Assembly (NCBI GenBank): GCA_964386535.1
Contig: CAYLRY010000058.1
Coordinates: forward strand, 1-13,433
Source: CAYLRY01 sp964386535
GTDB lineage: Bacteria; Chloroflexota; Dehalococcoidia; Dehalococcoidales; UBA3254
Direction: 5' to 3'
DNA: 13,433 nt
Made by a program: the position numbers and the translations under genes
Part shown: positions 1 to 5,222 of the stretch, one piece after another
How the letters are laid out: each line of letters starts with the position of its first letter
Numbering within the stretch: the first letter of the stretch is position 1
Notes under the pieces: generated by a model
Told to the model about the DNA's origin: nothing
Seen by the model: the letters and a program-made list of their open reading frames with translations, nothing else
The model's database searches: none

Positions 1-434
1 TATAGAATATCTGCTCCTTTTTCCAGGGCAATTGCTTCAAGTTGTTTTCTTAATTCCAGGTCTGGTGGAACCCTGGGTATCTGCCATCCTTCTAGGATTC
101 CCCATAAATACTGTCCGCTACCGCCTACCAAAAAAGGAACATGGTTTCTATTAAAGATATTACGAATACACTTAAAAGCCTCACTCTGATATTGAGCCAG
201 GCTGAAGTCTTCATCTGGATCGATCAAATCATACAGATGGTGAGGCACAACAGCCATTTCTGCTGTAGAAGGTTTAGCGGTGCCTATATCCATATACCGG
301 TAGACCTGCCGGCTATCGGCATTAATAATTTCAGCATTAAACTTTTGAGCCATTTCCAGTGCAAATCTGCTTTTACCTGTACCGGTTGGGCCTACCCAGG
401 CTACTAAAAGCTTTCTGGCTGATATATCGCTAAT
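1..434 (-). CDS. miaA: tRNA dimethylallyltransferase MiaA, N-terminal part (cut by window edge)
   Basis: MiaA transfers a dimethylallyl group to N6 of A37 in tRNAs that read codons starting with U. The translated N-terminus shows the P-loop GPTGTGKS at about residues 15-22, then the family motif DSRQVYRYMDIGTAKP, PHHLYDLIDP, and VGGSGQYLWGILEG, all in the expected order. About 144 of the usual ~310 residues are present; the C-terminus lies beyond base 1. The frame has no ATG, GTG or TTG between an upstream in-frame TAA and the P-loop. I place the start at an ATT codon (434-432), which lies six bases downstream of an AGAGGT Shine-Dalgarno-like sequence overlapping the tpiA stop, and which gives an N-terminus of normal length. 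The gene follows tpiA after about 10 bases, so the two are probably co-transcribed and translationally coupled. The family call is very secure; the start is not. Confidence 0.93.
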   Translation of the reverse strand, partial: MSDISARKLLVAWVGPTGTGKSRFALEMAQKFNAEIINADSRQVYRYMDIGTAKPSTAEMAVVPHHLYDLIDPDEDFSLAQYQSEAFKCIRNIFNRNHVPFLVGGSGQYLWGILEGWQIPRVPPDLELRKQLEAIALEKGADIL

Positions 435-444
435 ACAGATACCT

Positions 445-1206
445 CTACTTGCTGCGGATTTCTGCGGTCTTTTTTATTATACTTACGAACTCAGCGGCTT
501 TAAGACTGGCGCCGCCAACCAGGCCCCCATCAATATCCGGCTGGCTTACAAATTCAGCAATATTACCGGCTGTCACACTTCCTCCGTATAATATACGCAT
601 ATTCCTGGCTATTTCGGAGTTATACCTTTTTTCAATAATAGACCGGATCAGGCTGATGGTATCGTTAGCCTGCTTTCCGGTAGCCGCTTTTCCTGTTCCG
701 ATCGCCCAGACAGGTTCATATGCAATAGTCAGAGTATTGCCCTGGTTAACCCCATTTAATGAAGATTGCAATTGCTCGCTGACCACTTCCTTGGTTTTCC
801 CTGTTTCATACTGGTTAAGGTTTTCTCCAACGCACAAAATAGGTTTTAGGTTATACTTCAAGGCTGCTAATATCTTTTTACTGATTATTTCACCAGTCTC
901 ATGAAAATACTGACGCCGTTCCGAGTGTCCAATAATTACGTATTCACAAATATCAGCCAGCATAACCGCCGATATTTCACCGGTAAAGGCGCCTTTTTCT
1001 TCAAAATATAAATTCTGAGCGCCCAGTTTTAGACTACTTCCCTGAATTACGCTGCGTATTGGTACTAATGAAATAAAGGGAGGACAAACCACCTTTTCCA
1101 GATTTGGTATAGCATCCAGTTCTGGCTTTATGTCCTGGACCAGCTTAACAGCCTCGCTGGTATTAGTATTCATTTTCCAATTACCGGCTATAAAAGGAAT
1201 TCGCAT
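445..1206 (-). CDS. tpiA: triosephosphate isomerase
   Basis: Interconverts dihydroxyacetone phosphate and glyceraldehyde 3-phosphate in cytosolic glycolysis and gluconeogenesis. At 253 residues it is full length for a TIM barrel. The catalytic set is intact: the N-terminal FIAGNWKMN with Lys11, the electrophilic His94 in IIGHSERR, and the base Glu164 in AYEPVWAIGTG with the flexible loop 6 after it. The phosphate-binding YGGSV and the GLVGGASL segment follow. The ATG is preceded by an AGGAG Shine-Dalgarno sequence six bases away. The gene has a predicted promoter at 1257-1286 and is followed closely by miaA on the same strand. A regulator gene is transcribed divergently from the same intergenic region. 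Confidence 0.97.
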   Translation of the reverse strand: MRIPFIAGNWKMNTNTSEAVKLVQDIKPELDAIPNLEKVVCPPFISLVPIRSVIQGSSLKLGAQNLYFEEKGAFTGEISAVMLADICEYVIIGHSERRQYFHETGEIISKKILAALKYNLKPILCVGENLNQYETGKTKEVVSEQLQSSLNGVNQGNTLTIAYEPVWAIGTGKAATGKQANDTISLIRSIIEKRYNSEIARNMRILYGGSVTAGNIAEFVSQPDIDGGLVGGASLKAAEFVSIIKKTAEIRSK

Positions 1207-1227
1207 CCATTACTCCTGACCATGGTA

Positions 1228-1254
1228 TTATCTGAAATATACAGCCTCAGATAA
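1228..1254. repeat. inverted repeat over the tpiA transcription start
   Basis: The arms TTATCTGA (1228-1235) and TCAGATAA (1247-1254) are a perfect 8-base inverted repeat with an 11-base centre. It spans the predicted tpiA start point just downstream of the -10 box. It could be an operator for a dimeric regulator or an RNA hairpin at the mRNA 5' end. Which of these applies cannot be told from the sequence. Confidence 0.45.
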
Positions 1255-1256
1255 AA

Positions 1257-1286
1257 ATTATACCACTAAGCGTCTGGCTTTCCCAA
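1257..1286 (-). promoter_or_regulatory. predicted sigma-70 promoter of tpiA
   Basis: On the minus strand a perfect TATAAT (1262-1257) is preceded by TTGGGA (1286-1281, four of six matches to TTGACA) at an 18-base spacer. Transcription would begin near 1250, leaving a leader of about 44 bases before the tpiA ATG. Prediction by motif only. Confidence 0.6.
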
Positions 1287-1310
1287 CCAGAAAGCTTTCC
1301 ACTGACCAGG

Positions 1311-1339
1311 GTGAAATTAACCATCAATTAGGGTATACT
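1311..1339 (+). promoter_or_regulatory. predicted promoter of the Crp-family gene
   Basis: GTGAAA (1311-1316, four of six matches to TTGACA) and TATACT (1334-1339, five of six) are separated by exactly 17 bases. The start point would fall near 1346, so the message would be leaderless or nearly so, which fits the lack of a good Shine-Dalgarno sequence before the gene. Tentative. Confidence 0.4.
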
Positions 1340-1351
1340 GATTTATTGAAA

Positions 1352-2062
1352 ATGGTAATAGATGCTGATTTATTAAAGTCCGTGAACTATTTTACAGGCC
1401 TGGAACCTGATGAACTGGAGTCTATCAAAAAGTACATGACAGAGAAAACAGTTGAAAAGGGAGTAGTTTTTCTCAGAGAAGGTGAATGGTCTGATTTTTT
1501 ATATTTTCTTATCGGTGGACTGGTCAAAGTATATAAGACTTCAGCTAATGGTAAAGAGCAAATATTACACGTGGCGCCACCCGGAGAATCGCTAAATGAC
1601 GTTTCCACTTTTGATGGCGGACCCAACCAGGCCAGCATGGTATCCATGACCCCTGTTACTTTATACGGTTTACGAAAAGATGATTTACTAAAGATTCTGC
1701 ATGAACACCAGAGGATATATTTAAATATCCTGAAAGCTCTGGCATACAGGATACGAAGGGACTCCAATCTGGTAGGAGAACTCTCTTCCACTCAAGCTTT
1801 AGCCAGACTGGCCAAATTACTGTTGGGAAAGTACGCAGGAGAAGAACTCACTGTAGGATTATGGCTGACACAACAGGATATGGCCAATATGATCGGCACT
1901 TGCCGGGAAGTGGTAAATCGTTCTCTCAAAGTAATGGAGGAAAAGGGGGCAATTCGGTTGGGACGTCATAGGGTTATTGTTCTGAACAAATCCATCTTAG
2001 CTGAAATGGCAAAAGAGACAACAGAAACAATGCCCCAATATCTACAGCAAAAAGAACGCTAG
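1352..2062 (+). CDS. Crp/Fnr-family transcriptional regulator
   Basis: The N-terminal half (about residues 10-125) is a cyclic-nucleotide-binding-type beta-roll with glycines in the expected turns (YFLIGGLVKVYK, ILHVAPPGESLNDVSTFDGG). The C-terminal part is a Crp-type winged helix, with recognition region TQQDMANMIGTCREVVNRSL and wing GAIRLGRHRVIVL. The Arg-Ser pair that contacts cAMP in E. coli Crp is not apparent, and no N-terminal cysteine cluster of the Fnr [4Fe-4S] type is present, so the effector is unknown. Length (236-238 aa) is normal. The start is uncertain: I use ATG at 1352; a TTG at 1346 in the same frame adds two residues. Neither has a good Shine-Dalgarno sequence. The gene is divergent from tpiA and upstream of, but probably separate from, the trpB2 unit, which has its own promoter. 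Confidence 0.92.
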   Translation: MVIDADLLKSVNYFTGLEPDELESIKKYMTEKTVEKGVVFLREGEWSDFLYFLIGGLVKVYKTSANGKEQILHVAPPGESLNDVSTFDGGPNQASMVSMTPVTLYGLRKDDLLKILHEHQRIYLNILKALAYRIRRDSNLVGELSSTQALARLAKLLLGKYAGEELTVGLWLTQQDMANMIGTCREVVNRSLKVMEEKGAIRLGRHRVIVLNKSILAEMAKETTETMPQYLQQKER

Positions 2063-2092
2063 AAGTCATATCAATTTTTGTTCACTGGTATA

Positions 2093-2121
2093 TTGACATA
2101 TAGATTACATTTTTCTATAAT
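2093..2121 (+). promoter_or_regulatory. consensus sigma-70 promoter of the trpB2 T-box unit
   Basis: A perfect TTGACA (2093-2098) and a perfect TATAAT (2116-2121) are separated by 17 bases. The predicted start near 2128 is about 16 bases before the base of T-box stem I. A fully consensus promoter makes sense where control is exerted later, by attenuation in the leader. Confidence 0.85.
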
Positions 2122-2143
2122 CTTACCATAACTAAATAATATA

Positions 2144-2431
2144 AAAGCTTTGAACAGGAATAGTAAGTTGCCAGCGAGGTTCAGAGAGCCGTGTTAGGTG
2201 TGAAACGGTACCTGCGTAGAAACTGAATGGACCTGGGAGCTGCCCGCCGAAAGTTTTACGATTAGGTTTTGCCGGAACAGGCCCCGTTAAAAAGCCTGGG
2301 GTATTTTTTCTGATGGGTTAAAATACCTTCTAAAAGATGGTCAGCATGATATTGTATTTGTTTATGCTGGCTAATTAGGGTGGTACCGCGAAATTAAATC
2401 TCTCGCCCCTTTTGAGGCGAGAGATTTTTTT
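2144..2431 (+). promoter_or_regulatory. T-box riboswitch, Trp (UGG) specifier
   Basis: This leader binds uncharged tRNA and lets transcription continue when the matching amino acid is short. The stem I base pairs AAAGCTTT (2144-2151) with AAAGTTTT (2250-2257). The 3' side of the specifier loop reads CTGAA-TGG-ACC, with TGG at 2228-2230, which matches a tryptophan codon and fits the trpB2 gene downstream. A stem III-like hairpin pairs CAGCAT with ATGCTG (about 2342-2370). The canonical T-box AGGGTGGTACCGCG is at 2377-2390, and its AGGG can pair with the CCCT inside the terminator stem to form the antiterminator. An intrinsic terminator closes the element. Confidence 0.95.
2397..2431 (+). terminator. 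T-box attenuator terminator before trpB2
   Basis: Perfect 11-base stem AATCTCTCGCC (2397-2407) / GGCGAGAGATT (2416-2426) with an 8-base loop, then a run of T through 2431. It is mutually exclusive with the antiterminator made with the T-box sequence at 2377-2390. Confidence 0.92.
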
Positions 2432-2537
2432 AAAAGTTTTTTATGATTACTTATGACTGTTATTTAGCTGGAAGCCTTAAGTTCTCTCTTAGTTAAATGA
2501 TTGATATAAAAAAATAAAAATTAGTGAGGAAATTATC

Positions 2538-3905
2538 ATGGAAAGAGGAGTATACTTTCTCGATCAGAACCAGATGCCTACCAGTTGGTATAATGTTTTA
2601 CCTGATTTGCCTTCAGCTTTACCCCCGTACATCAGCCCGGTAACCGGGAAGATAGTCACTCCGGATGAGCTATCCAGAATTTTTCCCATGTCTTTGATTA
2701 TGCAGGAACTCAGCCCTGATCGATATATCGAAATTCCTGAGGAATTACAGGCTATTTACCGCACCTGGAGACCTACAGGACTACACCGGGCGTATCAATT
2801 GGAGAAGGCCCTGGATACCCCGGCCAAAATATTTTATAAGTACGAAGGCACCAGTCCGGCCGGGAGCCATAAACCTAACACGGCTATCGCTCAGGCCTAT
2901 TACAATAAAAAAGAGGGTGTGAAAAGGCTGGCCACCGAAACCGGTGCAGGACAATGGGGAAGTGCACTGTCCTACAGTTGCGCTATGTTCGGCATAGAAT
3001 TAAAGGTTTACATGGTAAAAGTAAGTTATAATCAGAAACCTTACCGTCGTATCATGATGGAAACCTGGGGCGCCAAATGTGTACCCAGTCCCAGTACAGA
3101 TACCAAGGCAGGGCGGGACGCTCTGGCCAAGGATCCCCAGAGCGCCGGCAGCCTGGGTCTGGCCATCAGTGAAGCTGTAGAGGATGCAGTAACCCATGAA
3201 AATACACATTATTCTCTAGGCAGTGTTTTAAATCATGTTTTGCTGCATCAAACTATTGTTGGTGAAGAAGCCAAAAAGCAGATGGAGATGGCCGGTTACT
3301 ATCCGGACATAGTAATTGGTTGTGTTGGCGGAGGCTCAAACTACGGCGGCATCGTTTTACCGTTCCTTAGAGATAAACTAAAAGGCAGCCGGCAGAATTT
3401 ACGCTGTATAGCGGTTGAGCCGCAAGCCTGTCCGTCCTTAACCAAGGGTGTTTACGAATTTGACTATGGTGATGTTGCCGGAATGGCTCCCATAGCTAAA
3501 ATGTATACCCTGGGTCATGACTTTATGCCAGCTCCGGTGCACGCCGGCGGTTTACGGTATCATGGAATGTCACCACTGATTAGCTATTTATATAACCAAA
3601 AAATCATTGAAGCTAAAGCGGTGTTCCAGATTCCCACCTTCCAGGCCGGTATCCAATTTGCCCGCACTGAAGGTATGCTGCCGGCTCCTGAAAGCTGCCA
3701 TGCCATCAGGGTAGCTATTGATGAAGCCCTTGCCTGCAAAGAATCCGGTGTGTCAAAGACCATCCTTTTCAATCTGAGTGGTCACGGGCATTTTGATCTG
3801 TCCAGTTATGATGAATACCTTTCCGGGCGTTTACAGGATTATGAGTACCCTGAGGAGAAAGTTAAGGAAGCTCTTCGCACCTTACCCAAGGTAAATCTTA
3901 CCTAG
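2538..3905 (+). CDS. trpB2: tryptophan synthase beta-like protein, TrpB2 type
   Basis: A PLP enzyme that joins indole and serine to make tryptophan. At 455 residues it has the TrpB2 length and the extended N-terminus (classical TrpB is ~400). The PLP Schiff-base lysine is Lys112 in EGTSPAGSHKPNTA, the catalytic Glu is 134 in ATETGAGQWG, and the phosphate cup is GCVGGGSNYGG (about 261-271). The C-terminal GHGHFD segment is also typical. No trpA is next to it, as is common for TrpB2, which does not need the alpha subunit contact in the same way; it may act on free indole. The ATG follows GTGAGGA with eight bases between. A Trp-specific T-box upstream strongly supports a role in making tryptophan rather than in degrading serine or threonine. 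Confidence 0.95.
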   Translation: MERGVYFLDQNQMPTSWYNVLPDLPSALPPYISPVTGKIVTPDELSRIFPMSLIMQELSPDRYIEIPEELQAIYRTWRPTGLHRAYQLEKALDTPAKIFYKYEGTSPAGSHKPNTAIAQAYYNKKEGVKRLATETGAGQWGSALSYSCAMFGIELKVYMVKVSYNQKPYRRIMMETWGAKCVPSPSTDTKAGRDALAKDPQSAGSLGLAISEAVEDAVTHENTHYSLGSVLNHVLLHQTIVGEEAKKQMEMAGYYPDIVIGCVGGGSNYGGIVLPFLRDKLKGSRQNLRCIAVEPQACPSLTKGVYEFDYGDVAGMAPIAKMYTLGHDFMPAPVHAGGLRYHGMSPLISYLYNQKIIEAKAVFQIPTFQAGIQFARTEGMLPAPESCHAIRVAIDEALACKESGVSKTILFNLSGHGHFDLSSYDEYLSGRLQDYEYPEEKVKEALRTLPKVNLT

Positions 3906-3926
3906 CTTAATACTGTTAGATTTTTA

Positions 3927-3966
3927 AAATATCCCCCTCTTCATCTGACGAGGGGGATATTTTTTA
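3927..3966. terminator. intrinsic terminator after trpB2
   Basis: The arms AAATATCCCCCTC (3927-3939) and GAGGGGGATATTT (3950-3962) pair perfectly around a 10-base loop and run into T-rich sequence. It lies just after the trpB2 stop. The A-rich left flank would also give a T-rich tail on the other strand, but no minus-strand gene ends here. Confidence 0.9.
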
Positions 3967-3995
3967 TAAATTGTCCTGAGCGTAAACACGGCTTG

Positions 3996-4004
3996 TGTTA
4001 TAAT
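3996..4004 (+). promoter_or_regulatory. extended -10 promoter of the HtrA-like protease gene
   Basis: TGT-TATAAT (3996-4004) is a perfect extended -10 element. No good -35 sits 16-18 bases upstream (CTGAGC at 3976-3981 is weak), which is usual for extended -10 promoters. The start point would be near 4011, about 34 bases before the protease ATG. Confidence 0.6.
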
Positions 4005-4037
4005 TTTATTATAAAGATAAATACAAGGAGAGGGGCC

Positions 4038-4055
4038 ATGGCTTATGAAGAGTAA
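4038..4055 (+). other. five-codon mini-ORF overlapping the protease start
   Basis: ATG GCT TAT GAA GAG TAA begins seven bases after the AGGAG Shine-Dalgarno sequence (4026-4030), the ideal distance. The protease ATG (4045) lies inside it in another frame and is 14 bases from the same AGGAG. It may be a coupling device or may simply reflect chance placement of an ATG. Confidence 0.35.
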
Positions 4056-5175
4056 ATTATTGATTTGCTTCTTGATTTTTTTGTCTATCGTAGTTATAAC
4101 AGGGGGTTGTACTCTTCCTGGTTTAAAAATTGTTACCGGTTCATCTGAACCCAAAACTTCAATATCAGCCGAGCAACCATTACCTATAAATCCTACATTC
4201 AGTGTACCTTCCGTGACTTCTGCTGTGACAACTAATTCAATAGTTGATTTTTCACCCATAATATCTAAGGTAAGGCCTTCGGTGGTAGCAATTACCACCA
4301 CTGTGGCAGGTTTGAGTATTTTTGGCGGTACTTTTACTCAGGAAGGAGCAGGATCAGGATGGTTTATTGATTCCAACAGCGGCCTGATCGTTACCAATTA
4401 TCATGTTGTCAAAGGGGCTACAACTATTTCAGTTACACTGGAAGATGGTCGCAACTATTTAGCGGACACTGTCAGAGCTGATAGTGTTACTGATCTGGCG
4501 GTAATTAGAATAAATGCTCAGAATTTACCTGCCTCTCTTTCTGTAGGAGATTCATCTCAGTTGCGAGTAGGCAATATGGTAATTGCTATTGGTAATTCCC
4601 TGGGCGAAGGAATAAGCGCTTCCATGGGTATTGTCAGTGCGCTAGGTATGTCTGTTTCGACAGATCAAGGTGAAACGCTTTATGATCTTATTCAAACGGA
4701 CGCAGCCATAAATCCCGGTAACAGTGGAGGGCCGCTGGTTAATCTAGCTGGAGAAGTAATTGGTATTAACAGTATAAAGGTGGCGCAAGTTGGAGTGGAA
4801 GGTATGGGCTATGCCATCAGTACACAACAGGCTATACCTATTATCAACAGCCTGATTACAGTAGGATATGTAACCCGCCCCTGGTTAGGAGTAGGTCTTT
4901 ACACTGTTGACCAGACAGCTATACGGCAGTTAAGGTTATCGGTGAGCAAAGGCGTTCTGGTAACCCAGGTGGTTAACGGTGGTCCGGCAGGTCAGGCCGG
5001 AATTAGACAATATGATGTTATTACTAAAATTGACGGTAAGGACGTATCTAACCGGGATGAATTGATAAAACTAATACGTAGCTACCAGGTAGGCCAGACC
5101 GTGGAAGTCACTTATTGGAGAAGCAATAACGAAAACAAAACTTCAATTGTTTTAAGTGAGTCTCCTCGTTCTTAG
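4045..5175 (+). CDS. HtrA/DegP-family trypsin-like serine protease, one PDZ domain, probable lipoprotein
   Basis: Envelope quality-control protease. Residues 1-22 form a signal sequence ending in ITGGC, so Cys22 is a plausible lipidation site; Thr at -3 makes the lipobox slightly atypical. A low-complexity Ser/Thr/Pro linker follows to about residue 70. The S1C protease domain has the full catalytic triad: His120 in VTNYHVV, Asp150 in DLAVIR, and Ser227 in NPGNSGGP. A single PDZ domain occupies about 275-370 (LGVGLYTV, GVLVTQVVNGGPAGQAGI, DVITKIDGKDV). At 376 residues it fits the DegS/HtrA class. The gene has its own extended -10 promoter after the trpB2 terminator and appears monocistronic. 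The start is chosen because it gives an intact signal sequence, although the strongest Shine-Dalgarno sequence is closer to an out-of-frame ATG at 4038. Confidence 0.95.
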   Translation: MKSKLLICFLIFLSIVVITGGCTLPGLKIVTGSSEPKTSISAEQPLPINPTFSVPSVTSAVTTNSIVDFSPIISKVRPSVVAITTTVAGLSIFGGTFTQEGAGSGWFIDSNSGLIVTNYHVVKGATTISVTLEDGRNYLADTVRADSVTDLAVIRINAQNLPASLSVGDSSQLRVGNMVIAIGNSLGEGISASMGIVSALGMSVSTDQGETLYDLIQTDAAINPGNSGGPLVNLAGEVIGINSIKVAQVGVEGMGYAISTQQAIPIINSLITVGYVTRPWLGVGLYTVDQTAIRQLRLSVSKGVLVTQVVNGGPAGQAGIRQYDVITKIDGKDVSNRDELIKLIRSYQVGQTVEVTYWRSNNENKTSIVLSESPRS

Positions 5176-5177
5176 AT

Positions 5178-5215
5178 AAGAAAACCTGCTCCTGTTGAAA
5201 TAGCAGGAGCAGGTT
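5178..5215 (-). terminator. terminator of ileS between convergent genes
   Basis: The arms AACCTGCTCCTG (5183-5194) and CAGGAGCAGGTT (5204-5215) form a perfect 12-base stem with a 9-base loop. On the minus strand the stem is followed by TTTTCTT, so it can terminate ileS. On the plus strand the tail is GAAGAAAC, so termination of the protease message here would need another mechanism. Confidence 0.82.
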
Positions 5216-5222
5216 GAAGAAA

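Noticed and set aside
141..407. Plus-strand ORF of 88 codons
   Set aside because: It lies opposite miaA, whose P-loop and MDIGTAKP motifs are unmistakable; no ribosome-binding site or domain was seen in the ORF.
465..480. A-AAA-AAG slippery heptamer near the end of tpiA, suggesting a frameshift fusion of tpiA into miaA
   Set aside because: The miaA frame is +1 relative to tpiA, whereas this heptamer supports -1 shifting, and the -1 frame runs to a stop before the miaA P-loop.
1271..1295. Overlapping short inverted repeats (TCTGG/CCAGA and GCTTTC/GAAAGC) near the tpiA -35
   Set aside because: Arms of five to six bases are short enough to be chance, and the two compete with each other.
3924..4301. 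Minus-strand ORF over the trpB2 terminator and protease start
   Set aside because: It runs through the terminator hairpin and the protease promoter and is opposite a clear signal-peptide coding region.
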